From positions 1 through 33,571 of IMG/VR virus record IMGVR_UViG_3300025897_000038: DNA of 33,571 nucleotides, one strand, 5' to 3'. The translations under genes and the position numbers were made by a program. Under the pieces are notes generated by a model. That model was given only the letters and a program-made list of their open reading frames with translations, made no database searches and was not told the origin of the DNA. The number at the start of each line of letters is the position of its first letter. Positions within the stretch are counted from its first letter, which is position 1. Shown here piece after piece: positions 7,444-15,443 of the stretch. Source of the DNA: a virus.

Positions 7444-9717
7444 TTAACCTTGACAATTTAAACAATCATCTTCCTCTTTTTTAGAAGAAGTTTCCATATA
7501 ATCCGTAAGTGCCACTCGTTCAACCTTTTCAGAAACCGCTTCAACACGATTCTCAGCTTCTGTTCTCAAATAGTACAATGTTTTAAGTTTATTTTTCCAT
7601 GCAAGATAATGAACTTTAGAAAGTCTTGCTTTGTCCATCTTGGCTGGAAAGAATAGATTTACACTTTGTCCTTGCTCAATATATTTTTGTCTATCAGCAG
7701 CATGTTGAATTAATGTTTCTTGATCTAATTCCATAGCAGTTTTATATACGTTCTTTTCATGTTCACTTAAAAACTTCAAGTGTTGAACAGAACCACGATT
7801 CAACATGATGTTTGACCAAGTTGCATCGTTGTTCTTACCATACTTTTCTAATATATCTGAGAGATAAGGATTCTTAATTAGATAAGAACCAATTCTTGAA
7901 CGTTGTGTAAATGTATTTGCGTTGTATGGTTCAATAGAAGGCGAAACTCCCAGTAACATCCCAGAGTTTGCATTTGGTGCTATGGCTGTTAGATGTGCGT
8001 TTCTTCTACCACTACCAATACCATCTAAATATTCACCTTTAATTAATGCAAGTTTTCTGGTTTGTTCTTCCGCTTTTTGTGCAATGTGCGAAAAAATCAT
8101 TTCATTTTGTAATCCGGCATCTTCACTTTCCCAGGCTATGTTATTCTTCTGTAACCATGAATGGAAACCCATTGTACCCAAACCTAATGACCGCTCTCTA
8201 CTTGCTGAATACTTTGCCTTTGCAAGTTGATTAGGTGCATTTTCAATAAAGAATTGTAATACATTATCCAGCATAGTAATCATATCTTCAACAAGTGAAG
8301 TTTCTTTCCATTCATTAAACTTATCTAAATTCAAACTTGATAAACAACAAACTGCTGTTCTGTCTTCATTGGTAGGTAATGTGATTTCTTGACAGAGATT
8401 TGAACTATTAATTTTTAAACCTTTGTCTTTCAGTGGTTGAGGAAGATGTCTGTTAGATTCAGTTATAAAGTGTATATTTGGTTCACCAGTGCGATATCTT
8501 GTCTCAATAATCATTTCCCATAGCTCACGGGCTCTTAGTGTATCCCGCACCGTTTTATCTTCAGGGTCAACTAAATCCCACATCTCATCACGTTCTACTG
8601 CTCTCATGAATTCATCTGTGATATTTACAGAGTGATGAAGATTTAGATTCTTACGGTTAATATCACCCGTTGGTACTCTCATGTTTATAAATTCAATTAT
8701 ATCTGGATGTGATATATCAAGAAATGCACAAAGCGAACCTTTGCGTGTGTTTCCGCAAACAATTGCTCTAAACTTTTGAGAATCACGCACCGCTAGTCTA
8801 CCTTCTGGTACTGTTGCACAATATACAAATCCATCATAATCTGTTTCATATAGAGTAAGTTCACTAACAGGAATAAATCCATCATATGCGCTACGCAATG
8901 TTGTGGCATTTAATCCATCAACAAATGCAATTTTCTTATCACTGTGATTCATCAATTCATCTGCTCTTACTTTTTCTGGTATATCAAACTCATCATAAAC
9001 AACCATTGAGTGATCTGGTGTTACTGTGATACAAATATCTTTATCGTCTGTATAACGTAACATCTTACCTTGATGTTGTTCAACAACAATCTCACTTGGT
9101 TCTACCCATTTGATTACACCATTTTGAAATACTTGTCCAATTTTCATTGATGCATCTAAGTCTTGAAATTCAACCCATCCATGATCTGTAAGTACTAGTG
9201 TGGTAGGAAGATAGCATTTACCTTGCCGATAGGCAATCATATCTGCATCTATTGTATGGAGGAATGGCATTGGTCCAGGAGCTTTATTTGAGACAGAACG
9301 AACTTTGGACCAGTTAGCTCCGATTCCACCTCCTTTTACTGATAACCATCTCACTTCAGTTGAGTGGTCTATAATAGAATCTAAATTGTCTTGAATGTCT
9401 AACAAGAAACAAGAGATTGGCATTGCTTTTGCCTTCTCACCTGGTAATATTGAATTAGATAAAACAGGTGATGCAAACATGAACCAACCTTTTGATACCG
9501 CATCATATATTCTTTGTGCCAAATCTAAATCACCGGCTGAAAAACAAATTGCAGTTCTTGCAAAAGCCTCTTGCGGAGTTTCATTATCACGACAATAAAA
9601 TTGGGTTAACATTCTATTCGCCATTTCTGATAAATTTTCACTTCGGTGTTCACTTATTTCTATTCCATGAAACTCTTTATTATTACCTTGAGGCATTGAA
9701 AGTATCCGGGCACTCAT
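7444..9717 (-). CDS. nrdA: Ribonucleotide reductase alpha subunit with an in-frame mini-intein
   Basis: The precursor is 757 residues; removing the intein (residues 168-323) leaves 601, a compact alpha subunit without an N-terminal ATP-cone. Catalytic residues can be read off: first redox cysteine Cys103 (PISCFLLD), the N-x-C-x-E motif with radical Cys442 (Asn440, Glu444), second redox cysteine Cys457 (AVCCLSSLNL), the Tyr715-Tyr716 radical-transfer pair, and the C-terminal shuttle pair CLNC (Cys752, Cys755). It reduces ribonucleoside diphosphates together with NrdB, encoded just downstream. The ribosome-binding site is GAGAGGAT. Lack of an ATP-cone suggests no dATP feedback through that domain, which would suit a phage. 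The intein interrupts RQGK / TRKGSLCAF, the conserved region corresponding to QGGVRGGA in E. coli NrdA. Confidence 0.95.
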   Translation of the reverse strand: MSARILSMPQGNNKEFHGIEISEHRSENLSEMANRMLTQFYCRDNETPQEAFARTAICFSAGDLDLAQRIYDAVSKGWFMFASPVLSNSILPGEKAKAMPISCFLLDIQDNLDSIIDHSTEVRWLSVKGGGIGANWSKVRSVSNKAPGPMPFLHTIDADMIAYRQGKCYLPTTLVLTDHGWVEFQDLDASMKIGQVFQNGVIKWVEPSEIVVEQHQGKMLRYTDDKDICITVTPDHSMVVYDEFDIPEKVRADELMNHSDKKIAFVDGLNATTLRSAYDGFIPVSELTLYETDYDGFVYCATVPEGRLAVRDSQKFRAIVCGNTRKGSLCAFLDISHPDIIEFINMRVPTGDINRKNLNLHHSVNITDEFMRAVERDEMWDLVDPEDKTVRDTLRARELWEMIIETRYRTGEPNIHFITESNRHLPQPLKDKGLKINSSNLCQEITLPTNEDRTAVCCLSSLNLDKFNEWKETSLVEDMITMLDNVLQFFIENAPNQLAKAKYSASRERSLGLGTMGFHSWLQKNNIAWESEDAGLQNEMIFSHIAQKAEEQTRKLALIKGEYLDGIGSGRRNAHLTAIAPNANSGMLLGVSPSIEPYNANTFTQRSRIGSYLIKNPYLSDILEKYGKNNDATWSNIMLNRGSVQHLKFLSEHEKNVYKTAMELDQETLIQHAADRQKYIEQGQSVNLFFPAKMDKARLSKVHYLAWKNKLKTLYYLRTEAENRVEAVSEKVERVALTDYMETSSKKEEDDCLNCQG
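8749..9216 (-). mobile_element. Mini-intein (156 aa) in NrdA, no homing endonuclease
   Basis: Residues 168-323 of the NrdA precursor interrupt a conserved segment and show Hint-domain splicing features. They begin at Cys1 (CYLPTTLVL), followed by DHGWVEFQDL. Block B has TVTPDHS with the T-x-x-H pattern. The C-terminal part runs YDGFVYCATVP and then IVCGN before Thr+1. The usual penultimate His is Gly, and no block F His is visible; this VP...CGN ending is, to my knowledge, shared with other phage inteins. Block B to the C-terminus is short, so there is no endonuclease domain. Joining K167 to T324 restores the RQGKTRKGSLCAF reading expected of NrdA. It should splice itself out after translation. 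Confidence 0.9.
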
Positions 9718-9829
9718 ATATGCTATCCTCTCGATGTTAAAATGTTGAAAAAAGAATAAACGAATCCATTAAAACGTATTTCTACATTTTTCCTTTATGT
9801 TAAGTTATATGGGTTTAATTAGTAAAAAT

Positions 9830-10033
9830 TTATTTTTTTAGCACACTAACAACTTGAGAGTGTGCAATATAAACTACATTTGCAGTTCCATTTGTATCCT
9901 TGATAACTATACCATTTGTAGTTGATGTCACCTGAACACTTGTATTTTGTATAAGATAGTTACCTCCATTGGTTACAATTTCTAATTTTAAAGGATTACC
10001 CAATGCGGTTACTGCATCCGAATATGTAGACAT
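9830..10033 (-). CDS. Small beta-rich hypothetical protein, 67 aa
   Basis: The product starts MSTYSDAVTALGNPLKLEI and is rich in Thr, Asn, Val and Ile, with alternating hydrophobic residues that suggest a small beta-sheet protein. It ends HSQVVSVLKK. There is no signal peptide or enzymatic motif. The last codons overlap an inverted repeat GCACACT/AGTGTGC (9841-9865), which may be a 3' hairpin. It is separated from nrdA by 112 bases that hold no further gene. Function is unknown; a small structural or decoration role is possible but unsupported. Confidence 0.6.
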   Translation of the reverse strand: MSTYSDAVTALGNPLKLEIVTNGGNYLIQNTSVQVTSTTNGIVIKDTNGTANVVYIAHSQVVSVLKK

Positions 10034-10086
10034 TTATTATAACTCTATGAAAAGTTGTTGTGATTATATTTATCAAATCTAAGATT

Positions 10087-10536
10087 TCAAATTACTTTCA
10101 ATCTTATTCTCAAATCATTCAAACTATAGTTCTCTTTATCCATATCTAGATCTTCAATTTCTTTCATTTTATAGGAAGAAATAGAATGTAATTTTTTCTT
10201 CTTATTATAGTTATAGTTCCGAGATTTTAGGATTGGTTTGAGTACATTAATTATGTTTTCAACTTTACCACCAATAGTATTTTTAGGTGAGGTCTTTAGG
10301 CCGTACTCAATCAATGCCTTTAAATAATTATAAGTCAAATTCAAATTTTTAATCTTATAGATTCTATTTATGTCTGGTGTTGCTATCTTATAAATGTCTT
10401 TGATATCGTCATCATATTCTTTTGAACTATATTTTTCAGCCAGTTCATCAACACCTTTTTGAATTCTACTAAACAATTCAGATGTTCTAAGACCTATGTT
10501 TTCTTCTATCACAGAATATTCTTTGAAACTTTGCAT
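10087..10536 (-). CDS. Putative capsid-targeted protein, 149 aa, function unknown
   Basis: A longer frame begins at 10602, but the internal ATG at 10536 is preferred. It starts one base after the primase stop and gives MQSFKEYSVIEENIG, which matches the capsid-targeting N-terminus seen in six other proteins here (aromatic or Lys at 3-5, acidic cleavage site V-I-E / I-E-E). The remainder is helical with many Lys, Asn and Tyr. It has a Lys-rich patch near residues 107-117 (NYNYNKKKKL) and an acidic stretch after it (MKEIEDLDMDKE). No known domain is visible. The position directly downstream of gp61 suggests co-transcription with replication genes, although the product may be a virion component. 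Start choice is well supported; function is not. Confidence 0.65.
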   Translation of the reverse strand: MQSFKEYSVIEENIGLRTSELFSRIQKGVDELAEKYSSKEYDDDIKDIYKIATPDINRIYKIKNLNLTYNYLKALIEYGLKTSPKNTIGGKVENIINVLKPILKSRNYNYNKKKKLHSISSYKMKEIEDLDMDKENYSLNDLRIRLKVI

Positions 10537-10537
10537 A

Positions 10538-11563
10538 TTAGATTTTCTGCCACATTTTAAGTTGGAAAGTTGCTTGTAATCCTTCAAACGTGAAACGGTC
10601 AATCATTTGTACAATCTGATTTATTGTGAATCCATTTAATATATATTCATTTATATCTTTACCACGCATTGATTCTGGTAATAGGGCTACTTTATATTTA
10701 CGTTCAATCATGTTTGCAATTTTTTTGCCAATTTCTGGATTTCTTGGCTCTCTATCCGCAACAAAAACAAAGTCATAATTTAATTTATCTAGAACTTTAG
10801 AAACATCTGAACCTGCAACTGCAATTGCATTAGGTAAAAACATTGCATCTATCGGACCCTCAACAATATATATCTTTTTGTTTATATTGACATTATGAAA
10901 ATTATATATTTTTGGTGCATTATCATTTAATTTGATTGTTATATATCTTAATCTTGTATTACCTGATAATGCTCTACCTTGAAATGCTACTAATTGTTTT
11001 TTTCCACTATAAAAAGGAATTATAATTCTTTCATCATCATTTCCTGAATAGTTGGGGTCATAATTTTTCCTAACCCAACTTCCAAAAGAATTTACATAGA
11101 ATAATTCTTTTAAATATTTTTCAGGTATTTTTCTTCTTTTTGCATATAATTTAGCAATATGATTTTCATTTAATGAATCAATAGAAGGTGCTTTTATATA
11201 CGAAATTATTTTTTTATCGGAAGGTATTGCCTTTGGTTTTACAGAGTTCATTAGATTATCTGTTCTTCTTTTATCTAAGAAAAGTTCTTTAATATATTCT
11301 GTATGTAATATAGAATTAATTGTTTTTAAAAAGAAAGAAAAATTAGAACTAAAACCACAATTATGGCAAAAATAATTATATAAATTTTCCTTTTCAAAAA
11401 TATACCCTCTTGCTTTTGTTTCGCTTTTTTTACTGTCCCCGCAAATAGGGCAGGAGAAATTAGCTCCGTTTGATTTCCATTTAAAGTTTCTTAGAGTGAG
11501 AGAAAGACGTTGGAGGAATTCTTTTTGAATTGATTTATTCTCTACTAGAGATCGCTTGTTCAT
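10538..11563 (-). CDS. 61: T4 gp61-like DNA primase
   Basis: The N-terminal zinc finger is complete: Cys38, Cys41 (SCPICGDS) and Cys66, Cys69 (FCHNCG), as in T4 gp61. The family phrase 'KARGYIFE' follows the first cysteine pair. The Toprim region has IYIVEGPIDAMFLPNAIAV, with the catalytic Glu, and FVADREPRNPEIGK, corresponding to the VLEGPIDSLF and LDNEPRHPD segments of gp61. The C-terminus GLQATFQLKMWQKI also follows gp61. It makes RNA primers on the lagging strand as part of the primosome with the gp41-like helicase encoded at 16598-17950. The start overlaps the upstream gene by 29 bases. At 341 residues it matches T4 gp61 length. Confidence 0.93.
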   Translation of the reverse strand: MNKRSLVENKSIQKEFLQRLSLTLRNFKWKSNGANFSCPICGDSKKSETKARGYIFEKENLYNYFCHNCGFSSNFSFFLKTINSILHTEYIKELFLDKRRTDNLMNSVKPKAIPSDKKIISYIKAPSIDSLNENHIAKLYAKRRKIPEKYLKELFYVNSFGSWVRKNYDPNYSGNDDERIIIPFYSGKKQLVAFQGRALSGNTRLRYITIKLNDNAPKIYNFHNVNINKKIYIVEGPIDAMFLPNAIAVAGSDVSKVLDKLNYDFVFVADREPRNPEIGKKIANMIERKYKVALLPESMRGKDINEYILNGFTINQIVQMIDRFTFEGLQATFQLKMWQKI

Positions 11564-11906
11564 GTTTTTTAATCAAATTACGAATAAATGTTATAAAATC
11601 ACAATTCACACTTTCAAGTAAGCATGATATTTCTTCATATTTTTGCTTGTTATTTAAATAAATGTTTTCCGCAACATCTAAATTTTCTTTTATTGCAAGC
11701 CATTCTAATAATTTCAAAGTTTTCTGAGATATCTTATCATTTAAATATGCGTCTTCTATTTTTTCTTCAGTTAAATAAGGCATATCATCATTAATTCTTT
11801 GAAATACAGGCCTAATAGTGGGGGTGACTTCTTCAATTTCAACAAGTTTATAATTTAATAAATTTTCTATATCTTTTTTAAATTTTAAAAATGAATGTGT
11901 TTTCAT
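11535..11906 (-). CDS. Hypothetical protein upstream of primase, 123 aa
   Basis: The product starts MKTHSFLKFKKDIENLL and is predicted mostly helical, with a mildly acidic centre (EEKIEDAYLND). The N-terminus only vaguely resembles the capsid-targeting pattern (Lys2, Phe6) and lacks a clear xxE site, so I do not count it in that set. One or two cysteines occur near the C-terminus. The 3' end overlaps primase by 29 bases, implying translational coupling. I recognise no domain. Confidence 0.6.
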   Translation of the reverse strand: MKTHSFLKFKKDIENLLNYKLVEIEEVTPTIRPVFQRINDDMPYLTEEKIEDAYLNDKISQKTLKLLEWLAIKENLDVAENIYLNNKQKYEEISCLLESVNCDFITFIRNLIKKHEQAISSRE

Positions 11907-11911
11907 GAGTT

Positions 11912-12271
11912 TTAGAACAAATAATTAGCATCGGGAGAATTTGGAGATACCCAGCGATTTAAATAGCTAGTAAACTCAGTAGAACCAGGAGGCAAATCTT
12001 TAACAACATTATCTACTTGCGCATCATATTTATCATAACTAGCATCTTCTTCATCAGCCACATTGAAAATATTTTCAAATTCTTCAGGATTCAAGCCGAG
12101 TGACATGGCCACCTCTTTCATAATTTCAAAATCTTTTTCGGAAAAAGGCGCTTTATCTTCATGAATCAATTGAAGATATTCTGTAATATAATTTTTAAAA
12201 ATTTGAATGCCTAGTTCTTTGTCAAGTTCAATTGATTCCATTACATTTAAAAGTGCAGCTAGATGATTCAT
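11912..12271 (-). CDS. Hypothetical acidic helical protein, 119 aa
   Basis: The start codon shares a base with the stop of the Nudix gene (TAATG), with AAGGAG a short distance upstream. The protein is acidic and helical to about residue 90, including the phrase SLGLNPEEFENIFNVADEE. It ends with a Gly/Pro-containing tail (KDLPPGSTEFTSYLNRW). No catalytic motif, signal or membrane segment is seen. It sits between nucleotide-metabolism and primase genes, which suggests early or middle expression; function is unknown. Confidence 0.62.
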   Translation of the reverse strand: MNHLAALLNVMESIELDKELGIQIFKNYITEYLQLIHEDKAPFSEKDFEIMKEVAMSLGLNPEEFENIFNVADEEDASYDKYDAQVDNVVKDLPPGSTEFTSYLNRWVSPNSPDANYLF

Positions 12272-12708
12272 TACTTTACTCCTTGGAAGTAGTTAGAAAA
12301 AATAGAAGATTTTTCAATTTGTCTTAAAACTTTACAAATTGAACGATAATAAAATCTTTCCAAATATTTAAAATTAATATAACGATACCCTGTTATTTCT
12401 AAAGTTTCATTACCATCTTTATCTTCAAAATATGTTGTACATTTCATATTTGAAGTATCTGGTAAATTTTTAGGTGCATATAAAAATAACCACAAATCTT
12501 TGTGTTTTGTATAATCAAAAAAACCCAACTTTATTAAATTTTTTTTATTAACGCTTAATCCAGTTTCTTCTTTTGTTTCACGTATTGCTGCGTCAATAGG
12601 TTCTTCGTTTTTTTCTATTTCTCCTTTTGGTAAATCCCATTTATATGATTTACAACCCAAAACTACTTTTCCATCCGTTATCACTAAACCAGAACTAACT
12701 TTTTTCAT
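12271..12708 (-). CDS. Nudix hydrolase
   Basis: Residues 29-51 form a perfect Nudix box (Gx5Ex7REUxEExGU): Gly29, Glu35, Arg43-Glu44, Glu47-Glu48, Gly50. The preceding KWDLPKGEIE is the usual lead-in. Size (145 aa) is typical of a single Nudix domain. These enzymes hydrolyse nucleoside diphosphates linked to another group; LPKGE with a Trp before it is common in dinucleoside-polyphosphate, mRNA-cap and 8-oxo-dGTP hydrolases, so the substrate stays open. The C-terminal part is rich in Tyr and Arg (RYINFKYLERFYYRS). It overlaps the next gene by one base and is likely part of the replication operon, perhaps cleaning up nucleotide pools or acting on RNA 5' ends. Confidence 0.92.
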   Translation of the reverse strand: MKKVSSGLVITDGKVVLGCKSYKWDLPKGEIEKNEEPIDAAIRETKEETGLSVNKKNLIKLGFFDYTKHKDLWLFLYAPKNLPDTSNMKCTTYFEDKDGNETLEITGYRYINFKYLERFYYRSICKVLRQIEKSSIFSNYFQGVK

Positions 12709-12710
12709 AA

Positions 12711-13850
12711 TTACATTTTAGGTACTAAAAGTTTTAACCAATTAGGATGATTGCTTTTTCTAACCTTTGAAGCAAAAACGATTGCTTCAAAAGACAAATT
12801 ATTAATTAAATTGTCTTTAAATAGACTTCTAATAAATTCTAAAATTTCTTCTGCATGTTGAGCATTAGAAACAAAATTTTGAACATTGACAGGAGTTAAC
12901 AATAATTTACCATCATCGACAAATTTTTCAACATCCATTGTTTTCTTATATTCGTTGTGATGGGGCATCACATATTCTTTATTGGGAATTTTCATTGGAA
13001 CTATGAGATTTATATCCAAAGAACCATCAGAAGGCTCCTTTACAGTATACCCATTATTGAGAGCAAAGTCAAGTAATTCCGTAAAACTAATTGATTTTTT
13101 TCCACTTTCTCCTAATTCTTTTTCAAATTCTTTATTTGCTACCTTCCCCTTTTTCTCTATACGAATGTTTTCAATTTTAACAAATCTCGGCTTTCTATTT
13201 TTAAATATTTGTTTAGCAACTTCAAAACATTTTTCTAAACTTAACCCATCGGTTATTACATCTGCATCTGGTGTAATACTAAAATTCAAATCTTGATTGA
13301 TGATTTCTGTAGACCATTTGTTCCAAAATGAAATACTATCAATTTTGTTTTTACTGTTCTTTGCTTTATTAAATCGCATACAAAATCCGTTATTACCCAC
13401 AAAAAACATTTTACCAAAACGATAATTTTCTCCCTTTCTGTAAAATTTTACTGTGTACTTATTTTCACCAAATTCGTAAATAGATTCACCAAATAATTTA
13501 CTCAATTCTTCTTTATTAATATTCATTGCAAAATCAACGGTAAAGCTTTTTTCTTCCTTTACAAAAGAAGAAGCTTTACCAGAAGGTAGCATATAATCTA
13601 AGAAAGATTTTTTGAGTTTTCTTTTTTTCTTTTTCTTTTTAGAAAAATCATAATAATATCCAGTAGTTGCACCTTCTAAATTAGAATATGTTGCTCCTTT
13701 AAAGGCATCATCTCCGCTTGTCGGTAATCCAGCAGCAGCAACGGTGTTTGGTCCAGATGCGCTTCCTCCTTCTGCTCCACCACCATCTTCTTCATGCACA
13801 AGAAATTTATCTAGCTGATTTTTAAAATTGAAATTTTTAATAAAATTCAT
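12711..13850 (-). CDS. Putative capsid-targeted protein with Gly/Ala linker and poly-Lys tract, 379 aa
   Basis: The N-terminus MNFIKNFNFKNQLDKFLVHE resembles the targeting peptide of the other cargo-like proteins but is longer. L-V-H-E at 17-20 is the likeliest cleavage region, so this is the weakest member of the set. A Gly/Ala/Ser-rich linker (about residues 22-48) is followed by an aromatic patch and a very basic run (KKKKKKRKLKK, about 71-81) that could bind nucleic acid. From about residue 100 on there is a folded alpha/beta region with no motif I recognise. The start overlaps the upstream gene by ATGA. An inverted repeat lies in the coding sequence at 13539-13580. A DNA- or RNA-binding virion protein is a reasonable guess, not a finding. 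Confidence 0.62.
   Translation of the reverse strand: MNFIKNFNFKNQLDKFLVHEEDGGGAEGGSASGPNTVAAAGLPTSGDDAFKGATYSNLEGATTGYYYDFSKKKKKKRKLKKSFLDYMLPSGKASSFVKEEKSFTVDFAMNINKEELSKLFGESIYEFGENKYTVKFYRKGENYRFGKMFFVGNNGFCMRFNKAKNSKNKIDSISFWNKWSTEIINQDLNFSITPDADVITDGLSLEKCFEVAKQIFKNRKPRFVKIENIRIEKKGKVANKEFEKELGESGKKSISFTELLDFALNNGYTVKEPSDGSLDINLIVPMKIPNKEYVMPHHNEYKKTMDVEKFVDDGKLLLTPVNVQNFVSNAQHAEEILEFIRSLFKDNLINNLSFEAIVFASKVRKSNHPNWLKLLVPKM
13539..13580. repeat. Inverted repeat inside a coding sequence
   Basis: GGTAAAGCTT (13539-13548) is repeated in inverted form as AAGCTTTACC (13571-13580). An additional CTTC/GAAG pairing follows after a four-base bulge on one side, and the loop is about ten bases. 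The stem lies in the Lys/Glu/Ser-rich part of the 379-residue protein. It could form an RNA or DNA hairpin; no function is known, and A/T-rich coding bias makes chance possible. Confidence 0.4.
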
Positions 13851-14242
13851 AAGAATATTTTATTTAAGATTTTTTCTAATTCGGTATCAATGAGAATATC
13901 AGACATTATAATTGTATCTTCATTTATTTGAAGTGTACTATTATTATCAATCTTATTTAAATTTAATAAAATAGTTTTTAATTGAGGATAATACATCTTA
14001 TTAATTTTATAAAACAATATTAATGTAGCTGAATTTATTTCTATCTCATTATATATTACAATAAAATGATTTAATAATAAATTAATATTAATATTTTTTG
14101 AATTATCCTTATATTTTTTTAAAAGCCTTTTTATATAAACTATATGTTTTAATAAATTTTTAAATTCTGTTTCTTCTATGTACTTAGATTTAAGTTTACT
14201 AAATGTATAATAATAAAAAGATTCATCTGTTATTTCAATCAT
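13847..14242 (-). CDS. Conserved-type phage hypothetical protein, 131 aa
   Basis: The protein has the pattern YIKRLLKKYKDN then LLLNHFIVIYNEIEINSATLILFYKI, followed by LKTILLNLNKI. I recognise this general pattern ('RLLxKY...LNHxIxxYN...LFYK...LKTxLxxL') from small proteins of T4-like marine phages that have no known function. It is helical, rich in Ile, Leu, Asn and Lys, with no membrane segment long enough to span a bilayer without charges. Codon use here is the most AT-rich of the cluster. It overlaps the downstream gene by ATGA and follows the fibre gene by four bases. Confidence 0.65.
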   Translation of the reverse strand: MIEITDESFYYYTFSKLKSKYIEETEFKNLLKHIVYIKRLLKKYKDNSKNININLLLNHFIVIYNEIEINSATLILFYKINKMYYPQLKTILLNLNKIDNNSTLQINEDTIIMSDILIDTELEKILNKIFL

Positions 14243-14246
14243 TATC

Positions 14247-15437
14247 TCATGTTAAGAATACAGTTTGCCATCCAGCAGGTGTCGCTAATTTTAATGAATA
14301 AGTAGGATTGGGATTGGCAGCATCATAGAATAATATTAAAGTACCTTCATCGTAAGGAGTTGGTGAAGGTAGTGTAGAATGTACTTCCATTTGTAAATTA
14401 GAAACAAACACATGGTCTGTATTTACTGTGTTTCCTGATAAAGAATCCACAACTAAATTATTAGCATCAATTGTATCAATAATAAAAGAATCTGTACTAA
14501 TAGTTTGAGCGGTAATTGCAATTGCATTTACATTATTTGTTTCCACATCAACAGATGTAAGTAAAGTAGAATTTAAATTAGTAATTGTAGCATTGGCTGA
14601 AGTTAAATCTGTTGCGGAAATATTTAAGCTTGTTAATAAATTAGAAACGGTTACATTATTAACAGCATTCAAATTTAAAGTTGTAAGTGTTTGATTTACT
14701 TGTGCATTTGTTACAACATCCAAACTATTAAAATTAGCAACTGTACCGTAAACATTTCCCAAACTTCTAATAAATCCATTAGCAATTACAGAATTATTAG
14801 CAGTAATATCTTCAACAAATGCTGTCTCAGATTTTATACTTTGTGCTCCTGTAATTGAATTTGTTACAACTAAATCTGTACTATTAATTGTATTTGAAGT
14901 TACAACATTACTGATTAAAGAACCATTTGTATTAACATTTCCCGTTGCAGTAATTTTACCACCAACAGTTAAATCTTCACCTACCATAGTATTTTTATTA
15001 AATACTGTATTTGCATTTCCAGTTAAAAGTCCTTCCACTGTAGTATATGCACCAACTTTTAAATATCCACTAAGTTCCATATCGGCAAATGAAGGATTAA
15101 TTAGTCCCAAATGTGCGGTTCCATTTACTACTAAATCATTTGCAACTGTCACATTATTAGCTACTGTTAAATTTCTACCAAGAGATAAATCACCATCTGA
15201 TGCATCAAAATGGAGTTTATTTGTTGCGCTTAGAGTAGTATTAAAAATAACATCCTTACCATCTAATTCTTTACCAACAGTTACTGGTACTGGAACTTGG
15301 TGAAATAATACTTGGGTATTAGTTCTTTGGTTTTTTGGTATAGTGCTAATATCGCTAACAACAACAAATGTAGTATCGTCATTTACTGTATTTGCAAAAG
15401 GTAACTGTGAGATTTTTCTATCGTTTGATGATGCCAT
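14247..15437 (-). CDS. Fibre-like structural protein with repeats, 396 aa
   Basis: After a short N-terminal part (MASSNDRKISQLPFANTVND), residues about 75-330 are a long series of Val/Asn/Thr-rich repeats of about 15-20 residues. Examples are 'NLTVANNVTVANDLVVNG', 'GKITATGNVNTNG' and 'NNVTVSNLLTSLN'. Such repeats form trimeric beta-helix or beta-prism shafts in phage tail fibres and spikes. The last 50 residues (STLPSPTPYDEGTLILFYD ... GWQTVFLT) resemble the short tip or collar-like ends of fibre proteins. It lies away from the main tail-fibre cluster at 27630-31153. The first residues 'KISQLPFA' are seen in several T4-like marine virion proteins. A receptor-binding or whisker-like role is plausible; attachment partners are unknown. 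Confidence 0.75.
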   Translation of the reverse strand: MASSNDRKISQLPFANTVNDDTTFVVVSDISTIPKNQRTNTQVLFHQVPVPVTVGKELDGKDVIFNTTLSATNKLHFDASDGDLSLGRNLTVANNVTVANDLVVNGTAHLGLINPSFADMELSGYLKVGAYTTVEGLLTGNANTVFNKNTMVGEDLTVGGKITATGNVNTNGSLISNVVTSNTINSTDLVVTNSITGAQSIKSETAFVEDITANNSVIANGFIRSLGNVYGTVANFNSLDVVTNAQVNQTLTTLNLNAVNNVTVSNLLTSLNISATDLTSANATITNLNSTLLTSVDVETNNVNAIAITAQTISTDSFIIDTIDANNLVVDSLSGNTVNTDHVFVSNLQMEVHSTLPSPTPYDEGTLILFYDAANPNPTYSLKLATPAGWQTVFLT

Positions 15438-15443
15438 TTTAGA

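Noticed and set aside
9841-9865. Hairpin GCACACT/AGTGTGC at the end of the 67-residue gene
   Set aside because: It lies inside the coding sequence with an 11-base loop and A-rich, not U-rich, DNA after it; too weak to list as a terminator.
10537-10602. Upstream start for the 149-residue cargo-like gene
   Set aside because: It would overlap the primase end and place the shared MQSFKEY targeting start inside the protein; ATG 10536 lies one base after the primase stop.
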